Assembly (NCBI RefSeq): GCF_041734735.1
Contig: NC_134876.1
Span: forward strand, 14,491,269 to 14,555,268
DNA from: Babylonia areolata
Taxonomy: Eukaryota > Mollusca > Gastropoda > Neogastropoda > Buccinidae
Length of the DNA stretch: 64,000 nt
Reading direction: 5' to 3'
Numbering within the stretch: position 1 is the stretch's first letter; each line of letters starts with the position of its first letter. The position numbers were made by a program, and so were the translations under genes. Of the stretch, positions 12,703 through 22,900 are shown piece by piece. The notes below the pieces were generated by a model. That model did no database searches, had not been told where the DNA came from, and worked only from the letters and a program-made list of their open reading frames with translations.

Positions 12703-13008
12703 TTCGCAATGGCCTTCCATGATAATGATGTGTGTATGTATTTTGCAGATGGCTTCACATGATGATGATATATGTATTTATTTTGCAGATGGCTTCACAT
12801 GATGATGATATATGTATTTATTTTGCAGATGGCTTCACATGATGATGATATATGTATTTATTTTGCAGATGGCTTCACATGATGATGATATATGTATTTA
12901 TTTTGCAGATGGCTTCACATGATGATGATGTATGTATTTATTTTCCAGATGGCTTCACATGATGATGATGTATGTATTTATTTTGCAGATGGCTTCACAT
13001 GATGATGA
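12703..13008 (+). repeat. Eight-unit tandem array (mostly 40 bp) of splice acceptor plus start codon
   Basis: Seven 40-bp units start near 12741, 12781, 12821, 12861, 12901, 12941 and 12981. Each reads tatttattttgcag followed by ATGGCTTCACATGATGATGA. A diverged eighth unit lies at 12703-12740. The last unit is the true CCDC103 start. From any upstream ATG the frame meets TGA within one unit (MASHDDDICIYFADGFT then stop). The units are nearly identical, so the expansion is recent. Confidence 0.95.
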
Positions 13009-13140
13009 CAGACTTGATTTCAACAAGCTGCAGAAGGAACTGGATGCAGCAGTGGAGCTGGATGCCAGGTACTGGCGTGAGAACGATGCCAAGATCCGTG
13101 CTGTCTCCACGCAAAGGGTGGCCTCGTACGATGAATTTAA
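12989..13140 (+). CDS. CCDC103: CCDC103 coding exon 1
   Basis: The acceptor tatttattttgcag directly precedes ATG. The exon encodes MASHDDDRLDFNKL through VASYDEF and ends at AA|gtgagt (phase 2). Confidence 0.92.
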
Positions 13141-14631
13141 GTGAGTGATGGCATTCATGACTACAGTAGCTCTTTGTTTTTGTTGTTGTTGTTGTTTGTG
13201 TTTTGTTAAAAAGAGAAAGTGTTTTATTGGATGGTGGCAAACAGTTTCATTTGTATATATTCACTCTCCCATATGGCAGAAGTTCATTGGAATCCTTTCA
13301 TTATGAGATTAAATGAAACATGTCAATACTATAAGGATCTACTATCATTTTTGGTGGTTATGTTTTGTTTGTATTCCCATATATATGTATACTAAAAGGA
13401 GGAAGGTGGCAGAATGGTTAAGACACTTATCTGCCAATACATTGTGAGGGTCTAGGTTTGAATCCTGATCTCCTTTCTCCCAAGTTTGAAAATGAGACTG
13501 AGCATCCACTGATTTGGATGAGACGATAAACAGAGGTCATGTGTGCAGCATGCACTTGATGCCCTTCTTCTTCTTCTTCGTTTGTTGGCTACAACTCCGT
13601 TCACTAGTATGTACATGAATGGGCTTTTATGTGTATGACTATTTTTACCCCCACCATGTAGGCAGCCATACTCCATTTTCGGGGGTACTTGACACACTGA
13701 AACCTTGGCAACATAATTGTTGTTCCTTGGCAAAATTCTGGAGAAGACATCCACACTGATAGGATGTATACTTACATACTCAAGGCCTGACTAGCACATT
13801 GGATTATGCTGCTGATCAGGTATCTCCCTAGCAGATGTCGTGTAGCACATATGGGTTTTTCTGAACTCAGTGATGCCTCATTGAGAAACTGAAACTTACA
13901 TTTTACTCTGATATATATGTACATTTGTGTGTGTGTGCCAGCTGCTTTTACATACGATAGCACTGTGACAAGTCTTCTGTAATATTATGTTTCAGAAGGC
14001 AAAAGATGCACAAGGAGAGAAAAGAAAGGGATTAAATGGACTGAAGCCCAGGAATTTAAAACACTGACTTTACTGTGTAAAAGAGAGATCAAGGAGAGAG
14101 GAAGAGAGAAAGAGCACACACCACTTCTCAAAAGTTCTGTTGCACATGCACATGCACATGTGTGTGTGTGTGTGTCTGTGTGTGTATGTGTGCATGCATG
14201 CTTATTCTTTCAGTACACAATATGACACATGTGGACATACTTTTTTTTTCTGTGATCTGGTCACAAAATCATTGATATTTCCACCATTTGTATATCGACT
14301 GATTGACTCTGAACCAGTTCATGCTAATTCATGGTCATATCAAAGTTTAATGATCAGAAACACTTTATTTCAGAGATCTGGTGGCAGCATCCCATCTGAA
14401 ACCACTGAACAAAGGTGATCACATTGACACCATAAAAGACATCTCCAAACAGCCATGGAATCCAGCAGCCTCACGCAGCAAGCAGGGAAATGCTACATCA
14501 CAGACCACACAGCACGCTCCACAGGTATTCTGTCTTTCTTGGACAGTTTAGAATAAACTAACGAACTCGATTTATCTTGTATGGGGCACTCTTGAATTTC
14601 CACACTTTAATTGTGCGTTCATAGGGCCAAC

Positions 14632-14662
<31 letters not shown>

Positions 14663-14747
14663 AGAGAAACAAGAAACAATCAAACACTGCACAGCAGACA
14701 TCACACACACACACAAGCACACTCACACAAGTACACACACATGAGTA

Positions 14748-14795
<48 letters not shown>

Positions 14796-17001
14796 TACAT
14801 ACACACACACTGTAGCTGATATAGAAAGTTTGTAAAAAATATTCTAAAAAGTCCATGAAATTGGTTAACATCATAAGTAATATGTTTTGACTGTTTTTTT
14901 CTTTCTTTTTTGTTGTTATTGCTGTTGTTATTTATTGAGAGTGTAAGAGATGGGTTTTTTCATGTTTTCTTGGATCGATTTCTAAAAAGCAACAGACCTG
15001 AATGCTCACTTACTGTATTGCTTTTAAAAGAACAATTTTTTAATGTCTGTTGATCTGGGAACATCAGACACCTCAAAACAGATAAATATTAACAATAGTG
15101 GTGTTAACAAGGCAGATAGAAATGTCTTCTGTAGGTTTGTGGTTTGCATGTCATATTTTCTCTTTTTGGGTAGGGATGGATGAGGGTCGGGTGAAGTATG
15201 AACTGATAATTTATGTATTCCACACAAGCCCTTTACTGATGATTGTCACACAACCAACCCAGGGATGTTGGGGGAACTTTTCCATCAAAGATTGTGTTCC
15301 CACTTCTGGAAATTCTGTGCAAGCAGTTTCCTCTTTTTCTTTAACATCTAACATAAAGTTGAGAAGAATTTTGTGATCCATGAGGTTGAGAGTGACTGAT
15401 GCGGTGAAGACCTGTATTCATTTCACATTACACGACATGTCTGTATTACTGTCATTTCATCCTGTTTGCATTATCAGGTTTGTTATTGCTGGTTGCTGGC
15501 TGTAGGAAAATATTCATTACATGCTTGGACTGAAAAAAATCTTTTTACTGTGGTCATTAGCTCACATATGATAAAATGGAATAAACAAAATTAACCCGGA
15601 AAGTCAGCATGAACATTCCACAAAAGAAGAAAATCTTGTGCAGATTTACTTTTTATGTATGTATGCTCATAGCATATACTGTGTCAAAACACACCTGCCT
15701 CTCTTGCTGAGGATGGATGGTGCAGAGCACTGTTTGCAGGCATTTAAAAGCCTCTCTTTGCTTTCTCTCTGAACTTTTTTTCAGTTTTATCAGTTGCCCA
15801 TTCAGTGTCACAGTGATCCATATTTATTTCTTGTGTACGGAAAGGTGTGACATGAACGCTTTTCATTCAGCTCAGAATGTGAAACAACCAACAAAAAAAA
15901 GCAGACAACCCATTTGTTAGGGTTAGGAAAAAAATTCATAAAAAATACGAAAGTTACTGAATGAAACCCTCTGTACTTGACCCACTGACCCCTCTCCTCA
16001 CGTCATGTGAACACCCAGCCCCCTCCCTCTTCACTGCTCTCAGGAGCTGAGTCACTATCAGTAACTTCTTGCTGATAGCTTTCTTCACTAGATACTTTAT
16101 TCATCATCCTCTTTGACGTCGAAACCTTCAGTTTCAAGCATTTCAATCACTTCAGCAGTGGTAGAAGCCACTGTCGTGATCTAGTTTGCTCTAAAAATTT
16201 CCACTTCTATCACCTGCAATGCCCATTTTCGATACTTATGCAGATTAGCTTGTTGTGTGGGGTCCTGAACACGCTGACTCGCAGTGGAGTGTGTTGTTAC
16301 GAAATCTCATGAAGAAACTTTCCATTTGACCCTTGACACGTTCGCAATCCCCGGTGTAGCTGTGATTGTGATGCTACCCCATGAGGAAAATGTGGAGAAT
16401 TTTTTGTTGAAACCGCTATAGCGTTCCGTCATCTGGAACGCTACCTTACGTCAGGAACGCTATAGCGTTCCATCGTCCAGAGTGAGTTAACTGTACCAAA
16501 TGTTGCATGAAAAGAAAAAAAAAGTATTGACAGACTTCTCTTTTTGTTTTTGAATGTTATGAGGACTGAAGGAGAGAGGAGGAAACAATTGATGAGAACT
16601 TTGTTGTTTTGCAGACGGATATGAAAATCCCAAAAAATGGGCAGGAGATGGCCAGGGATTGGCAGCGCCATGTCAAATCCCCTGAACAGCGCTACGCCTA
16701 CCTCCTGCACTGTGGGGCCACACACCTCGCTGCCATGTTCAAGACAGAAGTGAACCTCCTGGGGGACATACTTGCTGCTCTGACCCACTTCAGCAGAGAA
16801 GACGTGAAAAGTGCGCTCAACATTCTTGATAGCATGAAATCCTCCAGCAGATTTTCTTTGTCACTGCAGTTTCTTAGTAAGAAGGAGAAAGAAGCCTGTG
16901 CTGAACTCTTTGAGAAATTATCACAGCTGACTGAAGATGGAGACTTTGTAGATTTGCGTGATAGAGTTACTGAACTGAAGGTGGCATATCTGCCATCATG
17001 A
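12989..17001 (+). CDS. CCDC103: CCDC103 / DNAAF19, dynein-arm assembly factor (3 coding exons)
   Basis: CCDC103 is a cytoplasmic and axonemal factor needed to attach or assemble ciliary outer dynein arms. The coding exons 12989-13140, 14374-14524 and 16615-17001 join in phase to 229 residues; the vertebrate protein is about 242. Seen directly: an N-terminal coiled-coil stretch (FNKLQKELDAAVELDARYW), then RVASYDEF and ASHLKPL, both close to the vertebrate protein (RVASYEEF, ASHLKPL). A C-terminal helical domain follows (DWQRHVKSPEQRY, SRFSLSLQFLSKKEKEAC), matching the RPAP3_C-like region. All junctions are GT-AG. The start is the last ATG of a tandem array of identical acceptor-ATG units; only this one continues in frame. 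Any 5' non-coding exon upstream was not found. It is convergent with TOP2. The call rests on remembered human sequence; I am confident of family and exon order. Confidence 0.93.
13397..13778 (+). mobile_element. tRNA-headed SINE related to A, with nested SINE B
   Basis: Head ggtggcagaatggttaag with B box ggtttgaatcc, then ttggatgagacgataaacag. The body is interrupted at 13563-13698 by a SINE B piece (cttcttcttcttcgtttgtt to cattttcgggggt) and resumes with ttggcaaaattctggagaag. CCDC103 intron 1. Confidence 0.75.
13779..13893 (+). repeat. Short SINE-like repeat C, diverged copy
   Basis: tcaaggcctgactagcacat through tgatgcctcattgagaaact aligns with 29422-29545. Confidence 0.7.
14374..14524 (+). 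CDS. CCDC103: CCDC103 coding exon 2
   Basis: The acceptor is tttatttcag; the donor is CAG|gtattc. The exon encodes DLVAASHLKPLNKGDH and a Ser/Thr/Gln-rich linker, and ends in phase 0. It carries the conserved ASHLKPL motif. Confidence 0.9.
14631..14810. repeat. CA microsatellites in CCDC103 intron 2
   Basis: Two CA runs separated by mixed aca-rich sequence. Confidence 0.95.
15887..16490 (-). mobile_element. Diverged piggyBac-type element
   Basis: Ends at TTAA 16487-16490 with the inverted repeat ttaactcactctggacgatg. The inner sequence aligns with 34858-35518 (cccatttgttagggttagg). The - strand keeps AEVIEMLETEGFDVKEDDE, the same transposase N-terminal motif. Subterminal 16454-16471 is a perfect 18-base palindrome (ggaacgctatagcgttcc), partly repeated twice upstream. 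The other TTAA end is lost. CCDC103 intron 2. Confidence 0.72.
16615..17001 (+). CDS. CCDC103: CCDC103 coding exon 3 (RPAP3_C-like domain, stop)
   Basis: The acceptor is gttttgcag. The exon encodes 128 residues from TDMKIPKNGQEM to KVAYLPS and a TGA stop. It holds the helical C-terminal domain, including AMFKTEVNLLGDILAAL, which matches the family's conserved second half. Confidence 0.93.
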   Translation, partial: TDMKIPKNGQEMARDWQRHVKSPEQRYAYLLHCGATHLAAMFKTEVNLLGDILAALTHFSREDVKSALNILDSMKSSSRFSLSLQFLSKKEKEACAELFEKLSQLTEDGDFVDLRDRVTELKVAYLPS

Positions 17002-17076
17002 TGTTTGAAGATTTTTTAACTTGTTTTTGCTGCTTGCTTGGTACTAAGAGGTCAGAATGTTTATGGAAGAAATTTG

Positions 17077-17082
17077 AATAAA
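17077..17082 (+). terminator. CCDC103 polyadenylation signal AATAAA
   Basis: A canonical AATAAA lies 76 bases past the CCDC103 stop and is followed by a GT-rich run, a normal cleavage-site context. Confidence 0.7.
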
Positions 17083-17092
17083 TTATGTTCAT

Positions 17093-17095
<3 letters not shown>

Positions 17096-17140
<45 letters not shown>
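17096..17140. repeat. TG microsatellite
   Basis: About 22 TG units starting 14 bases after the CCDC103 AATAAA. Confidence 0.97.
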
Positions 17141-17141
<1 letters not shown>

Positions 17142-19680
17142 CTGCATATATTGTACATTCAAGCAACATCTTTTTCAGCCAGAAACTTTGACTCCAGACA
17201 CATGCATATCTCTCACACACATACCATCACACACCATGACTGTCATGGTTTATTGTTGGACCACCAATCTCAATGACAAATGCGATCATTAGGATTTATG
17301 ACATGTCTGTTTGTATCATCCGTATTTACAGTAATGAAACTAAAGAGGACGCAGTTCTTGACTTGATTCGTTCTACTTCATGGTTTCTGACAGTTGAGAC
17401 ACTTAGATATGGACTACATGACATATGCATTGATAATATTTACAGAAATGGCAGAGGTCACATCCTGTTTCCCCTAGCCTCTAAAACAACAAGTTCCCTT
17501 ACGAGAAGCACAACACAACAAAACAGGTTAGATAACTCAGTAAATCCAGGAATCATGCACATAAAAATCATGTTTGACAGAAACTGTGGATATAAAAATT
17601 AATTCAACAAAATTACCAAATGACAGGGAGTAAAAATTGCTTCTTTAAAAATTCAGTTCATCCAAAAACGTTCAGTTCATCCCAAATGGCTACCAACACT
17701 GCCATCACTAGTTCAAGACCCGGCTTGAAAAAACAACACTGTCCGGATCAGTGTCACAACACGCAAGAGACTGACAAAACTGGTGCGAAAAGTCTACAGT
17801 CTTTTCCTTTTGCAGCAAACATTGCTGAACAGAGCCCAGGTTGACAATCTTTTCCACTTTATACCTTACGCCTCACTTCCACACAGAACTGACCTGCACT
17901 CCCACCCACCCACTCCCCTCAACCATGACTCCCCTCACTCAACTAAAATAAATAAGGAGAGAAAAGCAAGAGGAAGGGGGAGAGAAAAAATGTCACAGTT
18001 AAATGAGAGCTGATAATGTAAAATTATTATGCACAAACCACCCTGCATCTTTTCAATGATCAAGGCAGGGTATGATGAAGCTGTTCCATGCAGCTGAGTT
18101 TTAAAAAAATAAATAAATAAAAATCTTACACAGAGCAGCGCTGGAAAGACTGTACCAATTTTTAAAAAACACCTACGAGCTAAAATACTATCCCCAAAAT
18201 CAGAATGGAGATAGATGCTATTGGTCAGTTATGTACTTCTTTAGTCTGATGCATTTGCAAAAAAAAAAAAACCCAAAAAAACAAATAAAACCACCTTTTC
18301 TTTTCAGAATTCATCCTGCTACAGAAGGCCATACTGAAGCTCAAACTATCCATTTTTAGTGTGTTTTTTCAAACAAAAATTCACAGAAAATAAATAAATA
18401 AATAGGAGGTGGGACTGTGGACTGGAATAAAAGTCTGCAATGTATCTCTGATTTTTTTTTCCTGACATGTAAGACAGTAGCATGAAAGAAAAAAATCTAG
18501 CTTAAGGCCACATGTAATTCAATACATAATACACTGTCATTCACAACACTTGACCACAATTAATTCATACAGATACATCAAAAACAGTCTAAAACACTCA
18601 CAATAATACAAAGACACTCGCAATAATACAACATGGTTAAACACAAAAATAAGACTGAAAACAGATAAAACAAAATTGGAAGTAAAAGTTCATGTTTAAA
18701 TTTAAAACTGACATCTGACAATTGAGAAACGCTTGCTGTATGGCTGGAATACGTCATCCACAAATAAAACCTGACAAAGTCATAAAAGCACATATTGTTA
18801 AAGACCACTGCCCACACACAAGCAAACAAACATGCCCCCACAATGGGGTACGGTTTTCATATGGCAGTGGCAAGATTTACACAGGACGAAACGATGTGGG
18901 TCTTGGAAGAAGCCATCAGCACACCTCAGTCACAAAATCACTCAATGTCTGTTGTGTTTAGTTACTGCCTGTAATATGTTAATACCCTTGCCAGTTTATG
19001 CATACCTATCTCTTTCCCAGCTGCACAAAGGTGATGATTAAATACAATTCACATTTCAACACGCATGGCATTAAGCATGGTCCACATGCGCAGTGAACCA
19101 CTGATCAATGCGATGATGAACCAAATGTAATGCAGAAAGGAGAGCTGCTGCCCCTGATAGGTCCCCATCCAGTGCCTGGGGAGGTGACCAACACAGTGCT
19201 CCCTCACTGGTACACTGACATCTTTAACTCTCAATGTGACAATGCTGGTTGGGAATCTAACTGGTAGAAAACAACAATTTCAACAGTACATGAGCCTTCT
19301 TTAGTAAATACTTCATGTTTGAAATACTTTGTGTTTGATGAAAACTGTGTACAGAACAAATATGGAGCCATGTGTTAATATTAACAACAAGATTTCAAAC
19401 AGGTCATACTTCTCTGGCAGTCTTTGTAAGGTTTAGCGTCAGACGTTGACTAATGTGGAGCAAACAACTGCACTGCAGTTTTCTTCCCATGAAACAGATC
19501 ATCCCAAAGTGCTGCCATTTGTCCAAGTGTCCACACGCACACTGACTGTTCTTTGCAAAGTTACTTATGTTCGTTAAGTTGATCATCCGGCCAAAAAGAT
19601 TGTCCTCACAAACTAGCAGCACAGCCAGCGGTCATTCACCCTGGCAAACTGACCTGCAGCCACTGTCAGGGCCACACCAC
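17140..19680. other. Tail-to-tail spacer between CCDC103 and TOP2
   Basis: No gene recognised. Sequence is AT-rich with scattered poly-A and short open frames that have no familiar motifs. Part of it is probably the TOP2 3' UTR. Confidence 0.5.
17248..17253 (-). terminator. Candidate TOP2 polyadenylation signal
   Basis: The only - strand AATAAA I noticed between the TOP2 stop and CCDC103 (ggtttattgttgg on +). It would imply a 2.5 kb 3' UTR; a nearer non-canonical signal is equally possible. Confidence 0.25.
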
Positions 19681-19681
19681 A

Positions 19682-19800
19682 CACATCCAGTTCGCTGAAC
19701 AGACTGCTAATCTGAACAGCAACATCCAGTTCGCTGAACAGACTGCTAATCTGAACAGAAACATCCAGTTCACTGAACACAGACTGCTGATCTGAACAGT
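19682..19800 (-). repeat. Three-unit 39-bp repeat in the TOP2 3' UTR
   Basis: Three copies of a unit reading catccagttcgctgaacag and actgctaatctgaacag, starting 18 bases beyond the TOP2 stop codon. Confidence 0.85.
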
Positions 19801-19817
19801 ATTCAACACGTTCATGT

Positions 19818-19970
19818 CTAAAAGAAGTCTTCCTCAGAGTCATCGTAAGTGTACTTGACTGGAGCTTTAGCACGTCCAGTGGAAACACGTCGTGACAGAC
19901 TGGCGAGATCCGTCTCTCCACCCCCAAGGTCGCTGTCACCATCATCCGAGGCCTTCTTGACTGCTTTTTT
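19818..19970 (-). CDS. TOP2: TOP2 exon 32 (C-terminus and stop)
   Basis: Fifty codons plus TAG, from KKAVKKASDDGDSDLGG to PVKYTYDDSEEDFF. The end matches the human TOP2A tip KPIKYLEESDEDDLF, which fixes the true C-terminus. The acceptor is ctgtgttcag. Confidence 0.93.
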   Translation of the reverse strand, partial: KKAVKKASDDGDSDLGGGETDLASLSRRVSTGRAKAPVKYTYDDSEEDFF

Positions 19971-22900
19971 CTGAACACAGACATGAAACAATCTCTCAGG
20001 CCAACTGCATGATGTGAAACATCTCAAGTCTGGTATCTAACCATTGCTGAGGTGCAAAAATGTGTCTCTTTCAACAGTGAAAATATGTTACTTTGTGTCT
20101 TTTTCAATTGTGAAAAAAAATGCGTCTTTCAACTATAAAAAATATGTGTCTCTTTCAACTATGAAAAAGATGTCTCTATGTGATTTTTTTCAAATGTGAA
20201 AAGTATGTCTCTAGGTGTCTTTTTCAACTATGAAAAGTATGTGTCTCTTTCAACTATGAAAATTATGTCTCTGTGTGTCTTTTTCAACTATGAATGGTAT
20301 ATGTCTCTTTCAACTGTGAAACATATGTGTCTATGTTTCTTTTCAACTATGAAAAGCATGTGTCTCTTTCAACTGTGAAAAGTATGTGTCTTTACGTTTC
20401 TTTTCAATAAATGAAAATTGTGTGTCTCTTTCTATTAAAAATATGGAAATCATGTGTCTCTTTCAGCAGTGAAAAGTAAGTGATGTGTCTCTATATATCT
20501 TTTCAACGGAAAAGTAGGTCTTTTTCAGCTGTAAAAATTGTGTGTCTCTTTCAACTATGAAAAGTATCTCTTTCAGCTGTAAAAAGTGAATATTTCTTTC
20601 ATCCATGAAAAGTGTGTATCTGTTTTAGAACATATGAGGAGACTCATTGAACAGCTGGAAGTGACAACATAAAATGCATCTTTTCAATCCACAAAACATG
20701 TTTAAGGAAATAAAACTGAGGTAAATTATCAAGAGCTAACGATCATGAAGAGACAGCGAAGCAGAGTGACTCACCTTTGCTGGCATCTTCTTTTTCTTTG
20801 GCACAAACTCATCAGAAGCCTCAGAGTCACTGTTCTTGGCCCGTTTGGCCTTGGTCTTTTTGGGCTTGCTTTCCCCTGCATCTGTCAATCATAAAAGTAC
20901 GCTCTTTGCAAGCACAATTTACACATACCCATCAAAAGACTGTGCTGACATAAAAATCAAAAAGGTCACACCGAAACAGTCTAAACCTACTGGGGTTTTT
21001 TGTGTTTTTTTACAAGTTGAGGGTCCTACAGTATTCAGGGTACACCAATTGAAAATACACACTAATATCAATCATGCCAGTAGTCAAATGACCACACTGA
21101 AGTGCAGTTGTGAATATCATGGCAAATCAGGCAGGTTTCCAGACACAGTGATTCACCTTGAAATCTATGACAGGTTTCATGAGCCATGCTGATGTCATTC
21201 CTTTGATCTTCTCTTAAATGACTGCATTACCAACATTGGTACACCTGCAGGGTCCCAGAAAGAATGGTTAGCTGGGATTCCACTATCCCATCTCCACCCT
21301 ATATTCCAACTCTATTCACCCATTCCACCATCCCCTCTCCACCCTATATTCCAAACTCTACTCCTCATCCATTCCACCTTCCCCTCTCCACCCTATATTC
21401 CAAACTCTACTCCTCACCCATTCCACCTTCCCCTCTCCACCCTATATTCCAAACTCTACTACTCACCCATTCCACGATCCCCTCTCCACCCTATATTCCA
21501 AACTCTATTCCTCACCAATTCCACCATCCCCTCTCCACCCTGTATTCCAAACTATTCATCACCAATTCCACCATCCCCTCTCCACCCTATATTCCAGACT
21601 CTACTCCTCATCCATTCCACCTTCCCTTCTCCACCCTATATAGTATATTCCAGACTCTACTCCTCATCTATTCCACTATCCCCTCTCCACCCTATATTCC
21701 AAACTCTACTACTCACCCATTCCACCTTTCCCTCTCCAACCTATATTCCAAACTCTATTCCTCACCAATTCCACCTTCCCCTCTCCACCCTATATTCCAA
21801 ACTCTAATCCAGACCCATTCCACTATCCCCTCTCCACCCTATATTCCAAACTACTCCTCACCCATTCCACCATCCCATCTCCACCCTGTATTCCAAACTC
21901 CATTCACCCATTCCACTTTTCCCTCTCCACCCTGTATTCCAAACTCCATTCACCCATTCCACTTTTCCCTCTCCACCCTGTATTCCAAACTCCATTCACC
22001 CATTCCACCTTTCCCTCTCCACCCTATATTCCAAACTCTACTCCTCACCCATTCCACCATCCCTTCTCCAACCTATATTCCTAACTCTATTCCTCACCCA
22101 TTCCACTATCCCCTCTCCACCCTATATTCCAAACACCATTCATCCATTCCACCTTCCCCTCTCCACCCTATATTTCAAACTCTACTCCTCACCCATTCCA
22201 CCATCCCCTCTCCACCCTATATTCCAAACACCATTCATCCATTCCACCTTCCCCTCTCCACCCTATATTTCAAACTCTACTCCTCACCCATTCCACCATC
22301 CCCTCTCCACCCTATATTCCAAACTCCATTCATCCATTCCAACTTCCCCTCTCCACCCAAAATTCCAAACTCTATTCCTCACCCATTCCACCTTCCCCTC
22401 TCCAACCTATATTCCAAACTCTACTCCTCACCCATTCCACCTTTCCCTTTCCAACCTATATTCCAAACTCTATTCCTCACCAATTCCACCATCCCCTCTC
22501 CACCCTATATTCCAAACTCTATTCACCCACTCCACCCTATACTGCAAACTCTAATCCAGACCCATTCCACCTTCCCCTCTCCACCCTATATTTCAAACTA
22601 CTCCTCACCCATTCCACCATCCCCTCTCCACCCTATATTCCAAACACCATTCATCCATTCCACCTTCCCCTCTCCAACCTATATTCCAAACTCTATTCCT
22701 CACCAATTCCACCTTCCCCTCTCCACCCTATATTCCAAACTCTATTCACCCATTCCACCTTTCCCTTTCCAACCTATATTCCAAACTCTATTCCTCACCA
22801 ATTCCACCATCCCCTCTCCACCCTATATTCCAAACTCTATTCACCCACTCCACCTTCCCCTCTCCACCCTATATTCCAAACTCTATTCATCCATTCCACA

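Noticed and set aside
17273-17602. 109-codon + strand frame after CCDC103
   Set aside because: No homology, lies beyond the CCDC103 poly-A signal and probably within the TOP2 3' UTR on the other strand.
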